51,079 nucleotides of DNA, taken from assembly GCA_000990325.1 (NCBI GenBank), contig LBPS01000003.1:1-51079 (forward strand), read 5' to 3'. A program made the position numbers and the translations under genes. Positions 18,830-28,835 of this stretch are shown here, piece after piece. How positions within the stretch are numbered: the first letter of the stretch is position 1; the number at the start of each line of letters is the position of its first letter. This stretch comes from Candidatus Nomurabacteria bacterium GW2011_GWE2_34_25 (GTDB lineage Bacteria > Patescibacteriota > Minisyncoccia > Phycocordibacterales > UBA9973). The notes under the pieces were generated by a model. The model had not been told where the DNA came from. It saw only the letters and a program-made list of their open reading frames with translations, and searched no databases.

Positions 18830-19099
18830 ATGGATGAGAAAACAAGATATGTTGCAATAATAACGGAAATTATTGCCAGACAATCAATAATATTGGGTCC
18901 AGACATAGCAGTTCTTAAGGCACGTAGTGTGGTGGGTTTGTCGGTCGACGACAAGGGTATTGTCACAGATATAAAAGGTGATGGTAATACTGTTCTTCAG
19001 CAATTAGTAAATACGTACGTAGAATTATCAGGCATGATAGTAAAAAATGCGTTAGGTTCAATTTTCGAAAAATATCCAGAAATTAATAAGGTCAATTAA
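18830..19099 (+). CDS. small hypothetical protein
   Basis: 89-aa ORF in a co-directional cluster. Confidence 0.5.
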   Translation: MDEKTRYVAIITEIIARQSIILGPDIAVLKARSVVGLSVDDKGIVTDIKGDGNTVLQQLVNTYVELSGMIVKNALGSIFEKYPEINKVN

Positions 19100-19123
19100 T
19101 ATAAGTTTTATTTTACAATTAAC

Positions 19124-19450
19124 ATGAATAATTTAATTATGACAATAATATTAGCTGTCGGATGGCCAGTTTTGATAATAGGAAGTATCTATCTTTTTAT
19201 TAAAGGTAGAGTTGTATATGCACTCGTCAAAGGGTCTCTTGTAGGGAAAGTTGTTCGTATTTTGGTTTATACTATGATGGTAGAAATGTATTCACTTGGT
19301 ATTGTAAGTACTGGATTTATGTACTGTTCCACCAAGGGAGTTTACATAGTCATACCAGTGTTTATAGTCTGGTTCATTATGTTTGTTATTACATTAAAAG
19401 TTCTTATGAACGCTGAAAAGGAAGCCAGGGCTCTAACAGGAGGGAATTAG
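19124..19450 (+). CDS. small membrane protein, unknown
   Basis: 108-aa ORF, hydrophobic. Confidence 0.55.
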   Translation: MNNLIMTIILAVGWPVLIIGSIYLFIKGRVVYALVKGSLVGKVVRILVYTMMVEMYSLGIVSTGFMYCSTKGVYIVIPVFIVWFIMFVITLKVLMNAEKEARALTGGN

Positions 19451-19466
19451 ATAATCTTATCTAGCT

Positions 19467-21239
19467 ATGGACTTTTTGTCTCTATTTTCTTTAATAGTTT
19501 TGATTACTACATTAGTATTTTTTGTAGCGGTTTTTTTGTTTTTGAAAAATCTTAAATTAAAAAGGGATATAAAGATTAAAGAAATTAAAGTAGAAGAAAG
19601 AAGTAAGGAGATGGACAGTAAGATGTATGAGCTTGCTATTCTAAAAGAGCTAGGGGACAGAGTAGGATACTCTCTAGATGTTCATCAGATTATGGATGTT
19701 ATTACAGGGTCTTTGCATCAGTTTATAAATTATAGTGCTGTTTCTTATATGCTTCTAGAGTCAGACAAAATATTGTTCAAAATACACCTAGAGAAGTCTG
19801 TGCATCGTGGATTTATCAACGAAGTTAGAGATAGAATGCTCAAGTCCTTGGGGGCACTGCTAGATAAAGAATTTAAAGAAAACCAAGTTGAAGAGCTTAT
19901 ATCAGGAGCAATACTCATAGAGGAAGTCAACGCACCAGTCGAATCTTTTTTCAATATCCCGCTTGTAATTGGAGGAAAAGTCGTGGGGGTTTTAACTGTA
20001 GCGGATACGCAGAATGGCCTATATAAAGAGAATGAAATGACTATTCTTTATAAGATTACGAACCAAGCCTCTTCGGCTGTTACTAAGCTTCAAGAAGTGG
20101 TTACCAACGAGAAGAGTAAGCTCAATGCGATGGTTCTCTCTATGTCCGACGGTATAGTCATGACTGATCTTGATTATAAAATACTCGTTATAAATCCAGC
20201 TGCAAGGCGTGCACTTTCCTTAGATCCAATGAAAGAAGTTACTCTTTTTGATTTTATAGATAACCTAGGTGGCAAGTTTGATATAAGAGGTAGGCTTGAA
20301 GAAAGTGTAAAATTAAAGAAAGAATATACCTCAGAGAGAATATTGCTTGGAGAAAAGTTTTTTCAAATTTTTGTTTTACCTGTCAAGAGTTCTTCTGTCA
20401 TGGGACAAGAAAGTATTACTGGTGGAGTTGTAATTTTTCATGATGTTACTTCTGAAGTGGAAGTAGAAACACTGAGAAAAGATTTTACCTCGATGCTTGT
20501 TCATGAATTGCGTTCACCTCTTGATGGAGTGAAAAAAATCAGTGAAGTTTTGAAAAATAAAAAAATAACTCAAACACCCGAAAGTTATGATGAATATATT
20601 GATCTTATTTATCGAAACTCTTCTGGAATGCTCGAGATTGTAAACGATATACTAGATGTCGCCAAGATTGAAGCCGGTAAGTTTGATATTCACAAGAAAG
20701 AAGGTGATTTTATAAAAATAATTAACGATAGGGTTAACTTTTATTCTATAACTGCTCAAAGCTCCAATATCACACTTAAGTCTTTTTTCGGTAAAGATAT
20801 TCCAGAAAAAGTTATGTTTGATTCTGAGGGGGTTGAGCATATATTAAATAATTTAATATCAAATGCTCTCAAGTATACAAATAAAGAGGGTCTTGTAGAA
20901 GTCATAACATTTTTACACAAAGAGGGGGCATCTCTGCCAGAAGAAGCAAAAATTGCTGGCTATCAATCTGTAAATTCTATTCCGTTAGATTTAGGACAGG
21001 GAACTTTTATTACAGTTATTGTAACAGATAATGGTATTGGTATAGAAGAAGAGAATATCAAGACTATTTTCAGTAAATTCAAACAATTAGATACAAAGAA
21101 TAAGGTTCCTAAGAAAAATGGGACAGGGTTAGGTTTGGTTATTGCAAAGGGTATAATAGAAGAGCACGGGGGTTCTATAGGGGTCGTTTCTAAGATAGGG
21201 GTTGGAAGTACTTTTTACTTTACAATTCCTCTTTCTTAA
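19467..21239 (+). CDS. membrane sensor histidine kinase (GAF, PAS, HisKA, HATPase_c)
   Basis: MLVHELRSPLDGVKKISEVL H-box; NNLISNALKYTN; VTDNGIGIEEENI; GTGLGLVIAKGIIEEHGG. Confidence 0.95.
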   Translation: MDFLSLFSLIVLITTLVFFVAVFLFLKNLKLKRDIKIKEIKVEERSKEMDSKMYELAILKELGDRVGYSLDVHQIMDVITGSLHQFINYSAVSYMLLESDKILFKIHLEKSVHRGFINEVRDRMLKSLGALLDKEFKENQVEELISGAILIEEVNAPVESFFNIPLVIGGKVVGVLTVADTQNGLYKENEMTILYKITNQASSAVTKLQEVVTNEKSKLNAMVLSMSDGIVMTDLDYKILVINPAARRALSLDPMKEVTLFDFIDNLGGKFDIRGRLEESVKLKKEYTSERILLGEKFFQIFVLPVKSSSVMGQESITGGVVIFHDVTSEVEVETLRKDFTSMLVHELRSPLDGVKKISEVLKNKKITQTPESYDEYIDLIYRNSSGMLEIVNDILDVAKIEAGKFDIHKKEGDFIKIINDRVNFYSITAQSSNITLKSFFGKDIPEKVMFDSEGVEHILNNLISNALKYTNKEGLVEVITFLHKEGASLPEEAKIAGYQSVNSIPLDLGQGTFITVIVTDNGIGIEEENIKTIFSKFKQLDTKNKVPKKNGTGLGLVIAKGIIEEHGGSIGVVSKIGVGSTFYFTIPLS

Positions 21240-21278
21240 GAATTTTATTTAATTTATTATTAATGTTAAAATAGAAAA

Positions 21279-21668
21279 ATGAAAAAGATATTAATTATTG
21301 ATGATGATGAGGTTTTTGTAAAAACATTACAAGATTTTCTTCCAAAAGAAAAATATGAGACTGTCCATGCCAAGGACGGGGTAGAAGGTTTAGGTATTAT
21401 TGATAAAGATAGACCGAATCTCATAATTCTTGATTTATTAATGCCAAGAATGGGTGGTATGGAATTTTTAGATGATCTTCGAGAAAAGAAACTAGAAAAA
21501 GAAATTCCAATATTAATATCGTCTCAACTTTCAAAAATTGAGGATATAAGCAAGGCTATTGTGGCTGGAATGGATATTGGAGTCAAAGGGTATATTATCA
21601 AAGCCTCAGAGAATTTAGATATGATTGTTAGTGAAATAGAAAAAACTCTGGAGAAATACTCTGCTTAA
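21279..21668 (+). CDS. response regulator receiver protein (stand-alone)
   Basis: KKILIIDDDEVF, LIILDLLMPRMGGMEFL. Confidence 0.93.
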   Translation: MKKILIIDDDEVFVKTLQDFLPKEKYETVHAKDGVEGLGIIDKDRPNLIILDLLMPRMGGMEFLDDLREKKLEKEIPILISSQLSKIEDISKAIVAGMDIGVKGYIIKASENLDMIVSEIEKTLEKYSA

Positions 21669-21673
21669 TATAG

Positions 21674-22360
21674 ATGACACATCAAGGAAATATATGGGAT
21701 AGGGAATACAAGAACCCTAAATTTGTAACTGGGGGTGATGAACCTCAAGCCGACACTTTGCGATTTTTAAAATTTCTCAAGAAAGAGAAAAAGTATCAAG
21801 TTTTGGATAAAGTAGTGCTAGACCTTGGTTGTGGAACCGGACGGAACTCAAATTATTTGGCAGAAATGGGCAATAGTGTTATCGGTATAGAAATATCAAA
21901 AACAGCCATTAATTTAGCTAAAAATCGAGCCAAAGATTTAGGGGTGGAAGTTGATTACAGATTAAGTGATATGGGAGATAGGTATGACATAGAAGACAAC
22001 TCTGTGGATATTATCCTAGATGTTACATCATCAAACTCACTTAATGAGCATGGAAGAGAAATATATTTAAATGAGATGAATCGTATTTTAAAAACGGGTG
22101 GATATATCTTTATACGTGCTTTATGTAAAGATGGCAATAAAAATGTGAAGAATTTATTAAAGGCAAGTCCAGGGAAAGAATATGATACCTATATAATTAA
22201 AGATATAGGTCTCACTGAAAGAGTTTTCTCTCGGGATGATTTTATAAAAATGTATAGTAAATATTTTAAAATTTTACATTTAGAAAAAAAGACAAATTAT
22301 TCTACCTTCAGTGATCGTATCTACAAGCGCGACTACTGGCTAGCTTATCTGACTAAATAA
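21674..22360 (+). CDS. class I SAM-dependent methyltransferase
   Basis: VVLDLGCGTGRNSNYLAEMGNSVIGIEIS. Confidence 0.9.
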   Translation: MTHQGNIWDREYKNPKFVTGGDEPQADTLRFLKFLKKEKKYQVLDKVVLDLGCGTGRNSNYLAEMGNSVIGIEISKTAINLAKNRAKDLGVEVDYRLSDMGDRYDIEDNSVDIILDVTSSNSLNEHGREIYLNEMNRILKTGGYIFIRALCKDGNKNVKNLLKASPGKEYDTYIIKDIGLTERVFSRDDFIKMYSKYFKILHLEKKTNYSTFSDRIYKRDYWLAYLTK

Positions 22361-22379
22361 AAGATGCTATAATACCCAT

Positions 22380-23165
22380 ATGACAAAAGGAAGTATTGGT
22401 GTATTTGACTCAGGACTCGGTGGTTTATGGGTTTTAAAGCATTTGAAAGATGAATTGCCAGAGTATAATTATATATTTTTGGGCGATCAGGCCAATGTGC
22501 CATTTGGGGGCAAGACTCCAGATGAGCTTTTTAATATTGCAACGAGAGCTCTTAATTATCTATATGGAGAGAAGGAATGTGCAGGAGTTATAATTGCTTG
22601 CAATACTATAAGTTCAACTATATACGAGAGGCTTCGAGATTGGAAAGATGAAAAGTATTTTGGGAAGATTTTATTTGGAATAGTTCGTCCGACAGTCGAA
22701 TCTATTGATAAAGGAAAACCAGTTGTAATATTTGCTACACCTCGTACTTGTGCCTCAGAAGTTTATGAGAATTTTCTGAAGACAAATGTTAAGAATTATA
22801 TTAAAATTCCACTACCACAACTAGCTTACTTGATTGAAAATAGGGAAGACACCCTTTCTTATATAAAATATTTTAAAGACATGATCGGAAGCGACATAGA
22901 AAGTGGGGCACTTCTTTGTACTCACTATGGAATAGTGAGGGATGACTTTAAAAAAGTTTTTCCCCAAATAAAGACATGGGTTTATCAGGAAGATTTGATT
23001 CCAGCATATATTAAAGAGTATTTTATAGAATTTCCGGATCGAGAAGCATTTTTCTCACGTGGGGGTGAATTATCTATTATAATAAATAAAGAAAGTGAAG
23101 TATTTGATAAGTTTGCAAAAGAGTGGTTTGGAGCCCATATTAAACCAGAGGTTATAAATTTATAA
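22380..23165 (+). CDS. murI: glutamate racemase
   Basis: IGVFDSGLGGLWVLKHL, VIIACNTISS, ALLCTHYGIV. Confidence 0.88.
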   Translation: MTKGSIGVFDSGLGGLWVLKHLKDELPEYNYIFLGDQANVPFGGKTPDELFNIATRALNYLYGEKECAGVIIACNTISSTIYERLRDWKDEKYFGKILFGIVRPTVESIDKGKPVVIFATPRTCASEVYENFLKTNVKNYIKIPLPQLAYLIENREDTLSYIKYFKDMIGSDIESGALLCTHYGIVRDDFKKVFPQIKTWVYQEDLIPAYIKEYFIEFPDREAFFSRGGELSIIINKESEVFDKFAKEWFGAHIKPEVINL

Positions 23166-23182
23166 AATGATATAATACATAT

Positions 23183-26179
23183 ATGAGTGATTTTGAAGAA
23201 GCTTATAAAAGTTTAAATAAAGAGCAGAGGGACGCGGTAGATACTATCGATGGTCCTGTAATGGTAGTGGCTGGTCCAGGTACAGGGAAAACTCAGATAC
23301 TTGCCCTTCGCATTGGGAACATTTTAAAGAGGACAGATACAAGCCCCGATAGTATCCTTTGTCTTACTTTTACAAATTCTGGAGTTTCTGCCATGAGAGA
23401 AAGGTTAGAGAAATACATTGGTTCTAGGGGTAGAGAAGTTTCTATTTCTACATTTCATTCTTTTACTATTAAATTAGTTGAGAAATATTATGAGTTGCTA
23501 GACTTCAAACAAATTCCAAAATTATTAGATGATGACGAAGCTGTTTTCTTGGTAGATGAAATCTTAAATGACAATGAATGGGAACACATAAGCCCTCTTT
23601 CAAATAGAGCGATGTATTTTGGTGATTTGAAACATTTAGTTTCAATATTAAAAAGAGAAAGAATTACAGCTGAAGTTTTCCTTTCTTATATTGATGCTGA
23701 CATAGAAGATTTAAAAAAGAGCCCTGATAGTATCTCATCTCGCGGAGAGAGTAAGGGTGAGCTTAAAAAAGAAGTTCTTAAGAAAATAGAATCATTAGAA
23801 AGAACAAAAGAAGTTGTAGAATTCTATCGAATTTATGAAGAGAAAAAGAAGGAGAATTCTTTAATGGACTACGATGATGTTCTAGAATATGCAGTTTCTT
23901 TGGTTGAAAATTTCTCTGATGTCCGAGATGAAATTAGAGAGAACTACTTGTATGTATTGGTAGACGAACACCAGGATTCTAGTGGAGTACAGAATAGTTT
24001 CTTGAAAGCAGTTTGGCAAGAGACCGAAAGACCCAATATTTTCGTAGTAGGGGATGACAGGCAACTCATATATGGATTCTCCGGTGCTAATATTTCTTAT
24101 TTTGAAGAATTTGCACACATTTTTGGTAAGCCAAAGCTCATAGTTCTTACAGAGAATTATCGATCAACTGCACCCATTCTTTCCATTGCCGACGATTTAC
24201 TTCAAAGTTCTGTTGCAAAAGAGAAATTAAATAGCAATAAAAAAGGAGGTGATAAAATAAATCTAGGTGAATATTTCTACCCTCGTGATGAGATTATCGG
24301 AGCAGGAATATACTTCAAAGACAAAATAAATCAAGGCATAGACCCAAATGAGTGTGCCTTACTTATGCCTAGGAATTACCACGTCAGAACTGCGATAGAT
24401 ATACTTTCCAATATGGGTTTGTCTGTATCTGAGGGTAAGAATCTCTCACTCTTTTCACAAACAGAATCTGACTACTTTATACGAGTCTTAGGTGTAATTA
24501 TGGACCCTTATGATTCACTCCTTTTAGCGCAAACTTTACTAGATAAGACAAGTGGTATAGAGCCGATATCGGCGCATATGTACTTGCGGAATAATAAACC
24601 AGATAAATTAAGTATAGAAAGTTTAATAAATTCTAAAGAGGAGAATCTTTTCTCTGAAAGTAACCCCATTTATATTTGGGGGAGTAAATTAGAGAATTGG
24701 ATAAATAAATTACAAGGAGAAAAGTTGAGCAACATTGTAAACATCTTGGGTAACGAACTTCTAGTAAATACTTCGGAGAGTAATACGGAACTTTTAAATA
24801 GAGTGGAAGTTGTTCGAAGTTTTATACATTTAGCTATTATGTTTGAAGAGAAAAACAAGAAGGCCGATCTAAAAACTTTCTTAGAGTATCTGAATCGATT
24901 AGATTCTTATAATACAAATATTGAACTTACAAAATTTGGGGGAGATGACGGTATTAAAGTCATGACTCTTCATAGGTCCAAAGGTTTAGAATATGAAGCT
25001 GTCTGGATTGCTCATATGAATGAAGAAGTTCTTATGTCAGAGAAGAAAGGCGGATTTACTTTGCCAGAAAAGATTAAAGAGCATATGAACCAAAGGAGTA
25101 TTGAGGAAGCTAAAAGAGAGCTTTATGTGGCGATAACTCGTGCGAAAAGTTATTGTAATCTTTCTTATTCTAAAGAGAATTATAATGGTGGAGATATGGA
25201 ATTAGTTTCTATTTTAAGTGATTTAAAGGATATTCATTTTGAGAAAAAGACAGCAAGTGAGAACGAAGCAAGGATGCTTTCTCTTGGAGCAGAAATTTAT
25301 ACAAGCTTTAATAAAAGGGAATATAAAGGAGAAATAATAGATGAAGTTAAGGAATTAGTGAAGAAGAATTATGGAGATTTGAAAGTTTCAGTTTCAATGC
25401 TCAATAATTTCTTTGAATGTCCGTGGAAATGGTATTTCCGAAGTTTTCTTCGTTTACCTGAGACGAAGCCTGTTTATCTTTCACTAGGAACTGTTGTTCA
25501 CGGAGTTATTGAATATATTTTGAAAGAAGAAAAGTTGCCTAGCGGAGCAGACATAAAAGATAAAATTTTAAGAGATCTTAAGAAGGAAGGAGTCGAAGAT
25601 AAGAACGATTTGAATAAATTGTTTAAGAAGGCTGATGAAGCAGTCTCTGGCTGGGTAAAGAACTACTATAAACATATAAGTAAGAATCATAAGTCAGAGA
25701 GGTCTGTATCTTTCAAAGATAAAAATTTCCCAAATCTTTTAATGTATGGAAAGATTGACTTAACTGAGTATGAAGATAGTGGGAATATTGTTGTGACTGA
25801 TTTCAAAACAGGAAGTTCAAAGACGAAAAATATAATAGAAAAGATAAATGAAGAAGGAAGACTCTCCGACCTTATGCGTCAGCTTGCAATGTACACCTAT
25901 CTTCTAGAAGGGGATGAAAAGAATATGAAAGTTTCAAATTCTAGACTCTTATTCTTAGAAGAAGATATAACTAATAAAAATAGTTTATACGAAACTTTCA
26001 TAGGTGAAGAGAAGATAGACTTACTAAAAAAAGATATTAAGGATTATGATTCACTTCTCTCAAATGGGGAATGGATAAGAAACGAATGTCATTTCAAACC
26101 ATTCGGTTCTGGCTCCATGGAGTGTGAATATTGTAAATTGGCTAAAAGACTATTTAGTAGTGGGGCTACTAAAATTTAA
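23183..26179 (+). CDS. UvrD/Rep-type helicase fused to C-terminal PD-(D/E)XK, AddB-like Fe-S nuclease
   Basis: LNKEQRDAVDTIDGPVMVVAGPGTGKTQILALRI; MTLHRSKGLEYEAVWI; FECPWKWYFRSFLRLPE, VTDFKTGSS, C-terminal CHFKPFGSGSMECEYCK. Confidence 0.93.
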   Translation: MSDFEEAYKSLNKEQRDAVDTIDGPVMVVAGPGTGKTQILALRIGNILKRTDTSPDSILCLTFTNSGVSAMRERLEKYIGSRGREVSISTFHSFTIKLVEKYYELLDFKQIPKLLDDDEAVFLVDEILNDNEWEHISPLSNRAMYFGDLKHLVSILKRERITAEVFLSYIDADIEDLKKSPDSISSRGESKGELKKEVLKKIESLERTKEVVEFYRIYEEKKKENSLMDYDDVLEYAVSLVENFSDVRDEIRENYLYVLVDEHQDSSGVQNSFLKAVWQETERPNIFVVGDDRQLIYGFSGANISYFEEFAHIFGKPKLIVLTENYRSTAPILSIADDLLQSSVAKEKLNSNKKGGDKINLGEYFYPRDEIIGAGIYFKDKINQGIDPNECALLMPRNYHVRTAIDILSNMGLSVSEGKNLSLFSQTESDYFIRVLGVIMDPYDSLLLAQTLLDKTSGIEPISAHMYLRNNKPDKLSIESLINSKEENLFSESNPIYIWGSKLENWINKLQGEKLSNIVNILGNELLVNTSESNTELLNRVEVVRSFIHLAIMFEEKNKKADLKTFLEYLNRLDSYNTNIELTKFGGDDGIKVMTLHRSKGLEYEAVWIAHMNEEVLMSEKKGGFTLPEKIKEHMNQRSIEEAKRELYVAITRAKSYCNLSYSKENYNGGDMELVSILSDLKDIHFEKKTASENEARMLSLGAEIYTSFNKREYKGEIIDEVKELVKKNYGDLKVSVSMLNNFFECPWKWYFRSFLRLPETKPVYLSLGTVVHGVIEYILKEEKLPSGADIKDKILRDLKKEGVEDKNDLNKLFKKADEAVSGWVKNYYKHISKNHKSERSVSFKDKNFPNLLMYGKIDLTEYEDSGNIVVTDFKTGSSKTKNIIEKINEEGRLSDLMRQLAMYTYLLEGDEKNMKVSNSRLLFLEEDITNKNSLYETFIGEEKIDLLKKDIKDYDSLLSNGEWIRNECHFKPFGSGSMECEYCKLAKRLFSSGATKI

Positions 26180-26217
26180 AATTTTGAAGAAATGTCTTAA
26201 AATGTTATATTCTATAT

Positions 26218-26925
26218 ATGGAAGAAGATAAAAAAGGAAGAGAGCATCCGCTTTCAGTAATAATAAACGATACAGTTAAGATCTTTACCGAGCTTGGTTT
26301 TGAGGTGACAACAGGGCCAGAATTAGAAGACCTCTGGCACAATTTTGACGCCCTTAATGTTCCCAAAGATCATCCTGCTCGTGATATGCAAGATACATTT
26401 TATATAAAAGGTGATACCGAAAAAGTTTTAAGAACTCACACTTCTTCTGTACAAATTCGCTTTATGGAAGAATTTGCAAAGTCTGGAAAGAAGCCACCAT
26501 TTGCTATCATTGCACCCGGGAAAGTTTTTCGTAATGAAGCTACAGATGCAACTCATGAGATGCAATTCTATCAAATAGAAGGCTTGTTTATAGGAGAAGA
26601 TATTTCAATGGCAAATTTAAAAGGAACTCTTTCTTATTTTTACAAAAAAATGCTAGGAGAAGATACAAATCTTCGTTTTCGCCCAAGTTTCTTTCCTTTC
26701 ACTGAGCCATCCATTGAATTTGATTTAAAGTATAAAGGTAAGTGGATAGAAATGGGTGGAGCTGGAATGGTTCATCCTGAGGTACTTGATAAATGTGGGA
26801 TTGATTCTTCAAAGTATCAAGGATTTGCTTTTGGTCCAGGACTTGAACGTTTAATGGTTATTAAATATTTAATGCCAGACATTCGTCCTGCTTATCATGG
26901 AGATTTAAGATTTAATCAAATTTAA
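26218..26925 (+). CDS. pheS: phenylalanine--tRNA ligase alpha subunit, catalytic domain only
   Basis: HPLSVIINDTVKIFTELGFEVTTGPELEDLWHNFDALNVPKDHPARDMQDTF, RTHTSSVQIRFM, FRPSFFPFTEPSIEFD, GFAFGPGLERLMVIKY. Confidence 0.95.
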   Translation: MEEDKKGREHPLSVIINDTVKIFTELGFEVTTGPELEDLWHNFDALNVPKDHPARDMQDTFYIKGDTEKVLRTHTSSVQIRFMEEFAKSGKKPPFAIIAPGKVFRNEATDATHEMQFYQIEGLFIGEDISMANLKGTLSYFYKKMLGEDTNLRFRPSFFPFTEPSIEFDLKYKGKWIEMGGAGMVHPEVLDKCGIDSSKYQGFAFGPGLERLMVIKYLMPDIRPAYHGDLRFNQI

Positions 26926-26928
26926 TTT

Positions 26929-28722
26929 ATGAAAATATCTTACAATTGGCTACAAGATTATTTTGAAGAGAAATTACCAAACCCTGAAATAATAGCAGAG
27001 GGGATTACTTTTCATTCTTTTGAAGTTGAAGAAAAGGAATTAGTAGGAAGTGATACAGTTTTAGATATAGCAATTTTGCCAGATAGAGCCCATGACTGCC
27101 TTTCACACTTTGGAATTGCAAAAGAGATTTCGGCAATCTTTGATATAAAAATTGCAGATAAAAATTTAGATAAAATTGAGTCAAAACCTACTCCTTTGGA
27201 GATAGATATACAGGACGATAAATGTCTTCGCTATATGGGGAGAATAGTTAGAAACATAAAAGTGGGGGAGAGCCCAGATTGGCTAAAGGAAAAGCTAAAT
27301 GCAATAGGACAAAGGTCTATAAATAACATTGTAGATATTGCGAATTTTGTGATGTTCGACTTAGGTCAGCCTATCCACTGTTTTGATTTGGATAAGTTAG
27401 CAAGTTCTAAAATTATTATAAGAAATAGTAAAGAAGGTGAAAAAATAACGACATTGGACAAGAAAGAAGTAAATCTTGATGAATCGATTTTAGTAATAGC
27501 CGACGAGAGTGATTCACTTGCAATAGCAGGGATAAAAGGTGGTACGAAAGCCGAAGTTGATTTCAACACTAAGAATATTGTTATCGAAGTTGCAAACTTT
27601 AATCCTACTACTACCAGAAAAATAGCTAAGAAAATAAATATCTTAACTGATGCCGTCAAGAGATACGAAAATGAAATCTCACCAGAGCTTTGCTCTCTTG
27701 CTATGGATGAGATGACTTCTTTTGTTTTTGATTTAGCAGGAGGTGAAGTCGAAAATGTTGTAGATGTATATCCTAAAAAAGCAGAAGAGAAAAGTATTAA
27801 AATTACATCTGGATATATAAATAAAAGATTGGGTGGAGAATTTTCAAACGAAGAAATTGAAAGTGTCTGGAATAAATTAAATTTTGTTTACAGTGGATCA
27901 AATGGAGAGTATGAAGTACAAATTCCATCTTTAAGAATTGATCTTGTTGGACCTCATGATTTAACTGAAGAAGTTATAAGAATTTTAGGTTATGATAGAC
28001 TTCCAGAAAAAATTCCTGAAATTAAAAGTGAAAAAAAGGTAAATGATGTTTTTCATAAAATACTTTTAACTCGTAACAAACTTTTGAAAGATGGATATTC
28101 TGAAATCATGACTTATGTTTTCAGAGATAAGGGGGAGATAGAAGTTCTCGCTTCAGCAAATGGTAAGAATTTTTTACGTAATAATATTGCAGATGGATTG
28201 AAAGAGAGTATTAAGTTCAATGTATTAAATCTTCCACTTTTAGATTTAAAAGAAGTAAAAGTTTTTGAAATCGGAACTGTATTTTTGAGTGACAAAGAAG
28301 ATATCCATGTAGCTTATGGTGATAAGAAGGGTGCGACAGAAGTGACGCTAGATGAATTTTGTGAACAAAATAATTTATTCCTCATCGATATTATTCCTGT
28401 AGAAGAATTAATTTCTAAAAGAGAAGATAAGAATATTTTCAAACCTTGGTCTATTTATCCATTTATATCTCGTGATATAGCGGTGTGGGTGCCAGAGGGA
28501 GTTGATAAGGAAAAGTTAAAAAATATTTTTATAGAAAAAGGAACCGATCTACTTATAAAAGAGCCATATCTCTTTGATTCATTTACCAAGGATGGCAGAA
28601 CTTCTTTTGCTTATCGTTTAGTTTTCCAATCTTATGTGAAAACCCTTATGGATGAAGAAATAAATCCAATAATGGAGAAAATTAATACAAAAATTACTGA
28701 ATTTGGCTGGGAAGTACGATAA
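26929..28722 (+). CDS. pheT: phenylalanine--tRNA ligase beta subunit, lacking the tRNA-binding OB domain
   Basis: MKISYNWLQDYF..., INNIVDIANFVMFDLGQPIHCFD, C-terminal FDX-ACB IYPFISRDIAVWVPEGV. Confidence 0.94.
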   Translation: MKISYNWLQDYFEEKLPNPEIIAEGITFHSFEVEEKELVGSDTVLDIAILPDRAHDCLSHFGIAKEISAIFDIKIADKNLDKIESKPTPLEIDIQDDKCLRYMGRIVRNIKVGESPDWLKEKLNAIGQRSINNIVDIANFVMFDLGQPIHCFDLDKLASSKIIIRNSKEGEKITTLDKKEVNLDESILVIADESDSLAIAGIKGGTKAEVDFNTKNIVIEVANFNPTTTRKIAKKINILTDAVKRYENEISPELCSLAMDEMTSFVFDLAGGEVENVVDVYPKKAEEKSIKITSGYINKRLGGEFSNEEIESVWNKLNFVYSGSNGEYEVQIPSLRIDLVGPHDLTEEVIRILGYDRLPEKIPEIKSEKKVNDVFHKILLTRNKLLKDGYSEIMTYVFRDKGEIEVLASANGKNFLRNNIADGLKESIKFNVLNLPLLDLKEVKVFEIGTVFLSDKEDIHVAYGDKKGATEVTLDEFCEQNNLFLIDIIPVEELISKREDKNIFKPWSIYPFISRDIAVWVPEGVDKEKLKNIFIEKGTDLLIKEPYLFDSFTKDGRTSFAYRLVFQSYVKTLMDEEINPIMEKINTKITEFGWEVR

Positions 28723-28783
28723 TGAGCTCTATTTTAAGGATAAAATTACTCTTTAAGCACTAGCCTTTAGAGTGATTTTTTGA

Positions 28784-28789
28784 TATAAT
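28784..28789 (+). promoter_or_regulatory. -10 element upstream of gyrB
   Basis: TGATATAATAATAG, 47 nt before the ATG. Confidence 0.45.
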
Positions 28790-28835
28790 AATAGAGTATT
28801 TAGCCCAATTTAGTAAGGGTATTTTAAATTATTTT

